Assembly (NCBI GenBank): GCA_964636385.1
Contig: CAZWSC010000025.1
Location: 1 to 13,446, forward strand
Reading direction: 5' to 3'
DNA length: 13,446 bases
Source: CAZWSC01 sp964636385
GTDB lineage: Bacteria > Eisenbacteria > RBG-16-71-46 > CAIMUX01
The translations under genes were made by a program, and so were the position numbers. Below, one piece after another: positions 1-5,588 of this stretch (positions are counted from its first letter, which is position 1; every line of letters starts with the position of its first letter). Under the pieces are notes generated by a model. It had not been told where the DNA came from. It saw only the letters and a program-made list of their open reading frames with translations, and did not search any database.

Positions 1-376
1 TGCTCGTCATCGCGCCTGCGAAGAGCCCGGCCGCCACGTCGTCCGACACGCCAACGAGCCCTCGAACGGCAATGATGTAGAGAAAAGAGGTCAGGGGTAC
101 GGAGCAGGCGAGGAGGATGACCTTCTTGCCGTCTGAGCGCAGCGAGGAGAAGAACGAGGGGCCGGCCTGCTGACCGATCGCGAGCAGGAAGAAGACGAGT
201 CCGACGTTCTTCAGGATGGGAGCAGTGCTGTAGCCGAGCATCCCGAAGATCAGCGCCACGACCAGGACCCCCGAGTCCCCGAGGGAGAAGCCGAAAAGGC
301 GCAGGCGCCCGAGGATGAGCCCCATGGCGATGGCCAGGAAGAATACGAAGAGATCGATATTGGCAATTGTGAACAT
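1..376 (-). CDS. AspT/YidE-type (AAE family) transporter, N-terminal part, cut by window edge
   Basis: About 125 residues are visible before the gene runs off the left edge. The N-terminus is rich in hydrophobic helices (MFTIANIDLFVFFLAIAMG, then VLVVALIFGMLGY, GLVFFLLAIG, VILLACSVPLTSFLYIIAV). It carries the motifs of the aspartate:alanine exchanger family N-terminal domain: GLVFFLLAIGQQAGPSFFSS and, at the edge, AAGLFAGAMTS. In complete relatives of about 540-560 residues two such membrane domains flank one or two TrkA_C domains; that part is outside the window. These are inner-membrane carriers, mostly of unknown substrate; the name comes from the aspartate/alanine antiporter AspT. The ATG at 374-376 is preceded by AGGGA at a 5-nt spacing. 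The gene lies 42 bp downstream of the small membrane protein gene on the same strand, so they are probably co-transcribed. Family assignment is fairly sure; substrate is not known. Confidence 0.85.
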   Translation of the reverse strand, partial: MFTIANIDLFVFFLAIAMGLILGRLRLFGFSLGDSGVLVVALIFGMLGYSTAPILKNVGLVFFLLAIGQQAGPSFFSSLRSDGKKVILLACSVPLTSFLYIIAVRGLVGVSDDVAAGLFAGAMTS

Positions 377-418
377 GTATGTCCCTGGCCACCGGGCCCG
401 GCAACCCGTCCGGGCAAC

Positions 419-745
419 CTACCGCGTACCGTCCGCCTGCCGCACCTGCGACTCCTGCTGCCTGATCGCCTGCTGCCGCCGGTTGCCGTGGATGATCCCG
501 ACAGGCAGCAGGATACTGTACGGAATCCACATGAACCAGCGGTAGGGGCTGGGCAGAATGATGACCAGCGCAAGGAAGACCAGGATCGCGATCCAGCAGA
601 CCGTAACCGCCCTGATCATGAAGGAGCGCTCGGCCGGCCCGCTGGTGTTCCTGATGCTGAAATAGCTCCCGACAATCCCGCCGGCGAGCCCGAGTACGGT
701 ACCGGCGATTCCGCCAATCCATCCCCACATCGCACCTGTATTCAT
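419..745 (-). CDS. Small conserved membrane protein of unknown function
   Basis: The protein is 108 residues. A first hydrophobic, glycine-rich segment (GWIGGIAGTVLGLAGGIVGSY) is followed by a short charged loop (SIRNTSGPAERSF). Two more membrane segments follow (VTVCWIAILVFLALVIIL and WFMWIPYSILLPVGIIHG), and then a polar Arg/Gln-rich tail that probably faces the cytoplasm. The reading frame opens at a GTG at 760, but I chose the ATG at 743-745 because GAGGGA (753-758) sits 7 nt upstream of it as a ribosome-binding site. The SFSIRNTSGP-like loop and the PSPYRWFMWIPY stretch look like a conserved small-protein family that I cannot name. It is the first gene of a probable two-gene unit with the AAE-type transporter, so it could be an accessory to it; that is inference from position only. 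Confidence 0.72.
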   Translation of the reverse strand: MNTGAMWGWIGGIAGTVLGLAGGIVGSYFSIRNTSGPAERSFMIRAVTVCWIAILVFLALVIILPSPYRWFMWIPYSILLPVGIIHGNRRQQAIRQQESQVRQADGTR

Positions 746-851
746 CACGTCATCCCTCACGTAGCCCGACGGCCTGCATCAACGCACCAGGGCTGTTTGC
801 CTGGTTGCACCCGGGATCGGCGCAGACCCGGATTCAGCCTTGTGCCGCAGG

Positions 852-860
852 ATTATACCA
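852..860 (-). promoter_or_regulatory. Extended -10 promoter for the minus-strand membrane protein/transporter pair
   Basis: On the minus strand the sequence reads TGGTATAAT, a perfect TG-N-TATAAT extended -10 box. No good -35 hexamer is found at 16-18 nt, which fits an extended -10 promoter. Transcription would start near 845, giving a leader of about 100 nt before the ATG at 745. The rest of the 746-1048 interval shows no gene and no convincing plus-strand promoter. Confidence 0.5.
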
Positions 861-1048
861 GAATCAGCACGGAACGTCGCCGGCAGCGCAAACCCCGTCC
901 GGACTGAGGATTCCATCCCGGGCGGCCGATTGGTATCAGGTGGCCCTCACAATTCCGGCATCCCACCCGGCAGTTCATGCATCAAAAGGCCACGGAGCGA
1001 TGGTATGGTCGGCATTTGCATCTCATACGGGAAGGAGAACCAATCGCC

Positions 1049-1393
1049 GTGTCAGCAGCCCAGTTGGTCAGGATCTCTGCCTCCGCAGACGAGGCCCTCA
1101 TAGCGATGGACTTAGCGTCGCGGGAAGGGCCCAGCGAAATCCGTCTCTACGTCCAGGGCTTCGGCTGAGGCGGGCCGAGTATCGGCATGGCTCTGGATGA
1201 GTCAACGAAGCAGGACATCGTGATCGACAGGGAAGGGTACAAGGTGCTCCTGGATCCCCAGATTTCCCGGCTGGTGGAGCAGACGGGAGGGCTCGAGATC
1301 GACTACATCAGCCAGGAGGACCGTCGCGGATTCACAATCCGCATGACTGCGGCCGGAGACTGCAGTAGCGAGGGATGCAGCGGCTGCGGATGA
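1049..1393 (+). CDS. HesB/IscA-like selenoprotein (TGA at 1166-1168 read as selenocysteine)
   Basis: If the in-frame TGA is read through, the product is 114 residues with selenocysteine at position 40. Upstream of the TGA the protein reads ...EIRLYVQGFG; downstream it continues GGPSIGMALDES, then a VIDREGYKVLLD...LEIDYI...GFTIR core and a Cys-rich tail, CSSEGCSGCG. This is the A-type iron-sulfur carrier (HesB/IscA, Fe-S biosynthesis) fold. The Sec aligns with the first conserved cysteine of that fold (QGxGCxGPxxGxALDE). A HesB-like family with exactly this Cys-to-Sec replacement is known. Such proteins are thought to bind or carry Fe-S clusters in the cytoplasm; the role of the Sec form is not established. 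The gene ends with an ordinary TGA at 1391-1393, so TGA is not globally reassigned. I chose GTG 1049 because AAGGAG lies 11 nt upstream; ATG 977 is in frame but has no ribosome-binding site and would add 24 non-conserved residues. An alternative explanation is a TGC-to-TGA mutation or sequencing error. Confidence 0.87.
1166..1196 (+). promoter_or_regulatory. Putative bacterial SECIS element following the Sec TGA
   Basis: The RNA from the TGA onward folds in two ways. Fold A is a 5-bp perfect stem (1174-1178 with 1182-1186) closed by a GUA loop. It extends outward through C1171-G1189, G1169-C1191, A1168-U1192 and G1167-C1193, so that the UGA itself is partly paired. Fold B pairs CCGAG (1175-1179) with CUC/GG (1191-1196) around a bulged U at 1194, with an inner AU/AU step and a CGGC loop whose second base is G. 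Its loop starts 14 nt after the UGA. Bacterial SECIS hairpins bound by SelB carry a loop G near the start of a small loop and often a bulged U, so fold B is the closer match. Prediction is by eye only. Confidence 0.6.
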
Positions 1394-1420
1394 GCTGACA
1401 TGACTGGCCGGATTCCCGCA

Positions 1421-1470
1421 GGGGAGCCTCGAGCCCGGGCGCGAGTTGTCCGGGCCGGAGAGGCTCCCTT
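1421..1470 (+). terminator. Strong stem-loop after the HesB-like gene, terminator-like but without a T-tract
   Basis: GGGAGCCTC (1422-1430) pairs perfectly with GAGGCTCCC (1460-1468). Inside it GCCCGG (1433-1438) pairs with CCGGGC (1450-1455), leaving an 11-nt loop. The hairpin begins 28 nt after the stop codon. Only two Ts follow (1469-1470), so it is not a classic Rho-independent terminator; it may act as a 3' stabiliser or as part of the palindromic element that begins at the next base. Confidence 0.45.
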
Positions 1471-1650
1471 GGCCCACATTATTCGTGAATCCTCTACTGC
1501 GACACCGGAAATGCGCGCGAGTACTGCGTTCCGCTTGCTCTCGCTCCTCGACATACTGCAGTGAGTATGCCTGCGTCGCGAGAGCTGCGCGCGCCTTGTC
1601 TCCCGCGCCTGTCCGATGTCTCGTCACGAGTTTCACGAATAATGCGGGCT
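1471..1650. repeat. 180-bp nested palindromic element (MITE-like or structured repeat)
   Basis: The ends form an inverted repeat of 19 bp with 17 matches: 1471-1489 against the reverse complement of 1632-1650, including 13 consecutive matching positions (CATTATTCGTGAA). Two further inverted repeats share the same centre near 1560.5: GCTCTCGC (1537-1544) with GCGAGAGC (1578-1585), and CATACT (1552-1557) with AGTATG (1564-1569). No open reading frame in it looks coding. I see no clear target-site duplication at the ends and no attC-type core sites. It could be a non-autonomous element, a bacterial interspersed palindrome or a structured RNA. The remainder of the 1394-1785 interval holds the hairpin before it and the thrS leader after it. 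Confidence 0.6.
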
Positions 1651-1710
1651 GGTTCGTCACCCCCCATTTCCGCCCTTTCCATTCCCGGGCATCAACCGAT
1701 AACATGACTG

Positions 1711-1780
1711 ATCTTCGGCCATTCTTCGGCCGGAAGCCATGAGGCCCCCGCAATCGGGGGATGCAGGTGCACTGAAGGAG
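1711..1780 (+). promoter_or_regulatory. Structured thrS leader with two hairpins and ribosome-binding site
   Basis: The first hairpin pairs CTTCGGCC (1713-1720) with GGCC-G-GAAG (1728-1736, one bulged G) around a 7-nt loop. The second pairs CCCCCG (1745-1750) with CGGGGG (1755-1760) around a CAAT loop. The ribosome-binding site GAAGGAG (1774-1780) follows at 5 nt from the ATG. Known thrS leaders are controlled either by the synthetase binding tRNA-like hairpins (E. coli) or by T-boxes (Gram-positives). No T-box consensus is present here, so if this leader is regulatory the first type is the better guess. Confidence 0.4.
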
Positions 1781-1785
1781 CGATC

Positions 1786-3639
1786 ATGCAGGACGTAGAC
1801 ATCGCCAAAGCCGCCGGCTCGTTGTCGCCGGAGGAGGCCCGGCTCTACAGGATCCGCCACTCCATGGCCCACGTGATGGCCCAGGCGGTTCTCCACTTCT
1901 TTCCGGAGGCGAAGCTGGGATTCGGCCCGCCGGTCGAGAACGGCTTCTACTACGACTTCGATCTGCCCGAGCCGATCACGGCCGAGGATCTGCCGAAGAT
2001 CGAGAAGCAGATGCGCAGGATTATCCAGGCGAAGCAGCCGTTCACCCGCATCGAGCTGGATCCTCCTGCAGCCGTCGGGAAGGTGCGCGACGCGGGCCAG
2101 CCGTACAAGGTCGAGGCGGCTTCGGAGCTGGGGGAGCGGGGCGTGCAGGTCATCTCCTTCTACGAGAACGGCGGGTTCTCGGATATGTGCGAAGGGCCGC
2201 ACGTGGAGAACACGGCCGAGCTTCCGCAGGACGGGTTCAAGCTCGACTCCATCGCCGGCGCCTACTGGAAGGGGGACGAGAAGAACAGGATGCTGACCCG
2301 CATCTACGGGCTGGCATTCGCCACGAAGGAGGAGTTGAAGGACTTCCAGCGCCGCAGGGAGCTGGCCCGCGAACGCGACCACAAAAAGCTGGGCCGGGAG
2401 CTGGAGCTCTTCCACATCGACGAGGAGATCGGCAAGGGGCTGATACTGTGGCTGCCCAAGGGTACCGTGCTGAGGGACGAGGTCGAGACCCTGGTAAAGG
2501 AGTTTGAGTTCCGCTACGGCTACGACCGGGTCGCCACCCCGCACATAACGAAGCAGGAGCTGTACTACCGCAGCGGCCACCTGCCGTACTACAAGGACAG
2601 CATGTTCCCGCCCCTGGTGATCCAGGAGGAGTCCGGGGAAAGCGCGGACGGATCGGCCCACGATGACCGTGAGGTCTTCTACCTCAAGCCGATGAACTGC
2701 CCGCATCATCACATGATCTACCGGGTGCGGCCGCGCTCCTACCGCGAGCTGCCCGTGCGCCTGGCCGAGTACGGCACCTGTTACCGCTACGAGAAGTCGG
2801 GCGAGCTGTCGGGGTTGCTCCGCGTGCGTTGCATGGCAATGAACGACGCGCACATCTACTGCACCCGGCAGCAGCTGAAGGAGGAGATCTTCTCGCTCCT
2901 GCGGATGTACATGGAGCAGTACGCGGTCTTCGACTTCACCTCGTACCAGATGCGCCTCTCGCTTCACGATCCCGCCCGCAAGGACAAGTACCAGGGGGAC
3001 GAGACGCTGTGGCAGGAGGCGGAGTCGATACTGCGCTCGGCGCTCGACGAATCAGGCCTGCCGTACAAGGTGGGCGAGGACGAGGCGGCCTTCTACGGGC
3101 CGAAGATCGACGTCCAGTTCCGCAATCTCCTGGGTCGCGAGGAGACGGTGTCGACGATCCAGGTGGATTTCTCCGCCGCGCAGAAGTTCGACCTGCGCTA
3201 CGTCGACGAGCACGGCGAGGAGCAGCTTCCAGTGGTGCTGCACCGTGCGCCGCTGTCGACTCACGAGAGGTTCCTGGCCTACATCATCGAGCACTACGGA
3301 GGCGCCTTCCCGACCTGGCTCGCGCCGGTGCAGGTGCGGGCGGTCGGCATCACCGACGACGTCGTCCCGTATGCCGGGGAGATCGTGGCCAGGATGCGCG
3401 GGCACGGAATCCGGGCGGAGGTGGACCACTCACCTCATTCGTTCAACAAGCGGATCCGGCAGGGGACCCTGGAGAAGATCCCGATCCTGCTGGTAATCGG
3501 CCGCAAGGAGGCGGATGAGCGCACGGTAACGGTGCGCAGGTACAAGATCGCGGAGCAGAAGACCATGCCGTTCGAGCAGTTCCTCACAGAGCTGCGCGGG
3601 GAGATCGCACAGCGCAGGCATGTGAAGGCGGATGGATAG
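1786..3639 (+). CDS. thrS: Threonyl-tRNA synthetase without TGS domain
   Basis: The 617-residue class II synthetase charges tRNA-Thr with threonine in the cytoplasm. The N2 editing domain is intact, with H25/H29 in HSMAH and C135/H139 in CEGPH; this pocket clears serine from mischarged tRNA-Thr. The catalytic core (about 200-510) has the zinc/threonine ligands C305 (MNCPHH), H356 (NDAH) and H486 (HRAPLSTHERF), and R334 in RYEKSG. The anticodon-binding domain follows (about 515-617; HSFNKRIR...IPILLVIG). Two departures from textbook bacterial enzymes are visible. First, the roughly 60-residue N-terminal TGS domain is missing, and an in-frame stop at 1705-1707 rules out a longer start. Second, the usual RGFTQDDAH reads RCMAMNDAH, so a glutamine that helps bind threonine in E. 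coli is Met352. There is also a short acidic insert near 283-297. Start choice is supported by GAAGGAG. A flavin reductase gene follows 85 bp downstream. Confidence 0.96.
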   Translation: MQDVDIAKAAGSLSPEEARLYRIRHSMAHVMAQAVLHFFPEAKLGFGPPVENGFYYDFDLPEPITAEDLPKIEKQMRRIIQAKQPFTRIELDPPAAVGKVRDAGQPYKVEAASELGERGVQVISFYENGGFSDMCEGPHVENTAELPQDGFKLDSIAGAYWKGDEKNRMLTRIYGLAFATKEELKDFQRRRELARERDHKKLGRELELFHIDEEIGKGLILWLPKGTVLRDEVETLVKEFEFRYGYDRVATPHITKQELYYRSGHLPYYKDSMFPPLVIQEESGESADGSAHDDREVFYLKPMNCPHHHMIYRVRPRSYRELPVRLAEYGTCYRYEKSGELSGLLRVRCMAMNDAHIYCTRQQLKEEIFSLLRMYMEQYAVFDFTSYQMRLSLHDPARKDKYQGDETLWQEAESILRSALDESGLPYKVGEDEAAFYGPKIDVQFRNLLGREETVSTIQVDFSAAQKFDLRYVDEHGEEQLPVVLHRAPLSTHERFLAYIIEHYGGAFPTWLAPVQVRAVGITDDVVPYAGEIVARMRGHGIRAEVDHSPHSFNKRIRQGTLEKIPILLVIGRKEADERTVTVRRYKIAEQKTMPFEQFLTELRGEIAQRRHVKADG

Positions 3640-3724
3640 CCTGTGCTTGCGAGCGCGACGGCTGGAGAACTGGACTTCGCAGAGCAGACTTGTGCTGCAG
3701 GAGCATCAGAGGGGAGGAAATCGC

Positions 3725-4255
3725 ATGTCCCGCAGACCGCTTGATATCGGCTCGTTCGTGATCGAGGCCCAGAGTCTGTGGGCGAAGGACTGGCTCCTGC
3801 TCACCTCAGGCGACTTCAGTGCCGGCCGCTACAATGCCATGACCGTCGGGTGGGGGAGCTTCGGCGTGATGTGGAGTCTTCCATTCGCCCAGGTGGTCGT
3901 TCGGCCGGTGCGGCATACTTACACATTCATGGAGGAGTTCGACACCTTCACGCTCTGCGCCTTCCCGGAGTCATGCCGTGATGCACTGAAGCTCCTGGGC
4001 ACGGCCTCGGGACGCGACGGCGACAAGATCGCGAAATCCGGCCTGACACCGACAGGATCGGCGAAGATCCAGGCACCCGGCTATGCCGAGGCCTCCCTCA
4101 TCGTGGAGTGCCGGAAGATCTACCAGGATGACTTCGACCCGTCCCGGTTCCTCGATCCCCGGATCGAGGCCTGCTACCCGCAGAAGGACTACCACCGCGT
4201 CTACTTCGGCGAGATCCTGCACGTCGAGGGAGAGGATCGCTTCGCCCGGTGCTGA
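3725..4255 (+). CDS. Flavin reductase-like / flavoredoxin-type FMN-binding protein
   Basis: The 176-residue protein has the split-barrel flavin reductase-like fold. It opens with a strand-rich section (WLLLTSGDFSAGRYNAMTVGWGSFGVMW), in which the YNAMTVGWG segment is the usual FMN-contact region. This is followed by VVRPVRHTYTFMEEFDTFTLC, the RxxRxTxxxxxxxxxFTL region typical of the family, and then SGRDGDKIAKSGLTP. These proteins bind FMN and act as NAD(P)H:flavin oxidoreductases or as electron carriers; the partner here is unknown. The frame is open back to 3632 inside the thrS end, but GGGGAGGA (3711-3718) places the start at ATG 3725. It lies 85 bp after thrS on the same strand and could share its transcript; a functional link to thrS is not evident. 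The C-terminus ends with a cysteine, FARC, of unknown meaning. Confidence 0.92.
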   Translation: MSRRPLDIGSFVIEAQSLWAKDWLLLTSGDFSAGRYNAMTVGWGSFGVMWSLPFAQVVVRPVRHTYTFMEEFDTFTLCAFPESCRDALKLLGTASGRDGDKIAKSGLTPTGSAKIQAPGYAEASLIVECRKIYQDDFDPSRFLDPRIEACYPQKDYHRVYFGEILHVEGEDRFARC

Positions 4256-4260
4256 GCTAC

Positions 4261-4298
4261 GATGCGCGTTTCCGGCCCGGCGCAAAGCGGAGCGCATC
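4261..4298. terminator. Hairpin between convergent genes, possible bidirectional terminator
   Basis: GATGCGC (4261-4267) pairs with GCGCATC (4292-4298), and TCCG (4271-4274) with CGGA (4288-4291) inside it. It sits 5 nt after the flavin reductase stop and 71 nt beyond the end of the convergent DHOD-like gene. There is no T-tract on either strand, so termination is only suggested by position. Confidence 0.35.
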
Positions 4299-4369
4299 CG
4301 ACGCCAGGCAACGGACAGGTGCTGCCGGCTCCTCCGTCCGTGTTCGGGGATGGGCCCGGCGACCCCGCC

Positions 4370-5356
4370 TCAATCGAATCCCAGCAGCAGCTTGATGTAC
4401 TGCGCCCGCTCGAATGCGTGTGGGTCGGACAGCTTGCCGTGGCTCAGCTTTCCGCGGAAGTCCTCGATCCCCTTGTAACCCTTGCCGTCCATCCATTCGG
4501 AGATGCCGTCGTTCATCGTCTGCAGGTGGTCGATCCCGTTGCGGTAGAGGGTGGAGACGACCTGCACCGCCTTCGCGCCGGCCAGGATCATCTTGATGGC
4601 GTCATCGGCATCGTGCACGCCTGTACCCGCGGCCAGGTCGGCCTTGATTCGCCCGTGCATCAGGCCGGTCCAGCGCAGGGGAAGCAGCGCCTCGCCCGCC
4701 TCGCTGAACACGAGCTTCTGGACCACCTTTTCGTTGCGGATGCCGATGTCGGGGAGAGAGAACCGGTTGAAGAGCACGATCCCGGCCGCACCTGCCTCGT
4801 CCAGGCGCCGGATCAGGTGCGCCAGACCAGTCACATAGGGGCTGAGTTTGACAGAGACCGGGAGTTTCACTTTGCCGGCCACATCCTTGACGATGGCGAC
4901 CAGGCTGTCCTCGATGCTGCCCGAGTCCCTGCCGGGGTCGCTGCCCAGGGTGTAGACATTCGCCTCGATTGCGTCGACCCCGGCTCCCTCAAGCTTCTTC
5001 GCCCAGTCGGTCCAGGTGCCGGCGTTCGTGGCGTTGAGGCTGGCGATTAGCGGCATCTTGACCGCCTCGCGCGCCTTCTCGACCCAGAAAAGATGCTGGT
5101 CAGGGCCTGCGTGCTCGAGGTTCGGGAAGTAGGACTGCGCCTCCTGGAAGAAGTCAGCGCCCGTTTGGAGGGACTTCTCGAGCTCGTCCCGCTCGAGCTG
5201 GATCTGCTCTTCGAACAGGGACTTGATGACGAGTGCGCCGGCGCCGGCCTCCTCGGCCGCCTTTATGCGGTCGACATCCTTGGACAGGGAGCTCGCGCCA
5301 ACCACCAGCGGGCTGGTGAGCTTGAGTCCCATGTATGTGGTCGATAGATCAGCCAT
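4370..5356 (-). CDS. Dihydroorotate dehydrogenase-like flavoprotein
   Basis: The 328-residue TIM barrel belongs to the PyrD/dihydropyrimidine dehydrogenase superfamily. FMN-site landmarks appear in order: VIKSLFEEQ (K45), ASLNAT (N108), IEANVY (N133), VKLSPY (K170), VLFNRFSLPDIG (N197), AAGTGVHDADD (about 242-252) and KAVQVVSTLYRNG near 262-274, the last two being phosphate-binding segments. The sequence matches the 'DHOD-like protein' group, not true PyrD. I see no matching class 1 or class 2 catalytic-loop motif, so a role in pyrimidine synthesis should not be assumed; the substrate is unknown. The ATG at 5354-5356 has AGGAGG 4 nt upstream. The gene is convergent with the flavin reductase gene, and a separate promoter lies in the gap upstream (5487-5516), so it is likely monocistronic. 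Confidence 0.92.
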   Translation of the reverse strand: MADLSTTYMGLKLTSPLVVGASSLSKDVDRIKAAEEAGAGALVIKSLFEEQIQLERDELEKSLQTGADFFQEAQSYFPNLEHAGPDQHLFWVEKAREAVKMPLIASLNATNAGTWTDWAKKLEGAGVDAIEANVYTLGSDPGRDSGSIEDSLVAIVKDVAGKVKLPVSVKLSPYVTGLAHLIRRLDEAGAAGIVLFNRFSLPDIGIRNEKVVQKLVFSEAGEALLPLRWTGLMHGRIKADLAAGTGVHDADDAIKMILAGAKAVQVVSTLYRNGIDHLQTMNDGISEWMDGKGYKGIEDFRGKLSHGKLSDPHAFERAQYIKLLLGFD

Positions 5357-5486
5357 TGCTCCTCCTGGTGGTCAGTGTGCCGGCCCGCATTACCCGCGCA
5401 CATTTCCGATGCCGCAGTGCAGGGTTCGCGAACAGTGCGGACCAGGTCCGGTTGCCGGGCAGCCTGCTGAGTGCCCGCGAACGGAG

Positions 5487-5516
5487 ATGATAATCACAGG
5501 ACGGGGCGCGCGTAAA
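5487..5516 (-). promoter_or_regulatory. Sigma70-like promoter for the DHOD-like gene
   Basis: On the minus strand, TTTACG (5511-5516; 4 of 6 to TTGACA) and TATCAT (5487-5492; 5 of 6 to TATAAT) are 18 bp apart. The predicted leader is about 125 nt. The -35 box directly abuts the hairpin that would terminate the upstream GH65 transcript, so one short interval may insulate the two genes. No gene is visible in the 5357-5588 gap. Confidence 0.45.
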
Positions 5517-5537
5517 GGGCCGGCTGTTCAGCCGGCC
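5512..5537 (-). terminator. Terminator hairpin downstream of the GH65-PGM fusion gene
   Basis: A perfect 9-bp inverted repeat, GGCCGGCTG (5518-5526) and CAGCCGGCC (5529-5537), is separated by two bases. In RNA an 8-bp stem with a GUUC-type tetraloop is likely. On the minus strand it lies about 50 nt past the fusion gene's stop and is followed by CCCTTTACG, that is, a short T3 tract. Confidence 0.55.
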
Positions 5538-5588
5538 GCCCGGGTTGGTCCATCCCGGCCCGGGTGACCCTGGGAGCCGGCGGACAGG

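Noticed and set aside
761..1048. ORFs on the plus strand between the membrane protein and the HesB-like gene
   Set aside because: They overlap neighbours in shifted frames, have no ribosome-binding sites and show no domain features; I treat the interval as intergenic.
977..1168. A separate 63-residue protein ending at the TGA, and a separate 68-residue protein from 1187
   Set aside because: The two halves form one HesB-like domain in the same frame, with the TGA at a conserved cysteine; there is no ribosome-binding site before 1187.
1166..1168. TGA reassigned to Trp or Gly across the genome
   Set aside because: The same gene and several neighbours end in TGA (flavin reductase, DHOD-like, ATPase), and no other real gene in the window has an internal TGA.
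1471..1650. Integron attC site
   Set aside because: The palindrome lacks the GTTRRRY/RYYYAAC core sites, and no integrase or cassette structure is nearby.
1394..1785. T-box riboswitch upstream of thrS
   Set aside because: No T-box consensus, specifier stem or terminator/antiterminator pair is visible.
1657..2967. A 436-residue minus-strand ORF
   Set aside because: It lies antisense to thrS and has Leu/Val/Arg-rich shadow composition with no family resemblance; a high-GC artefact.
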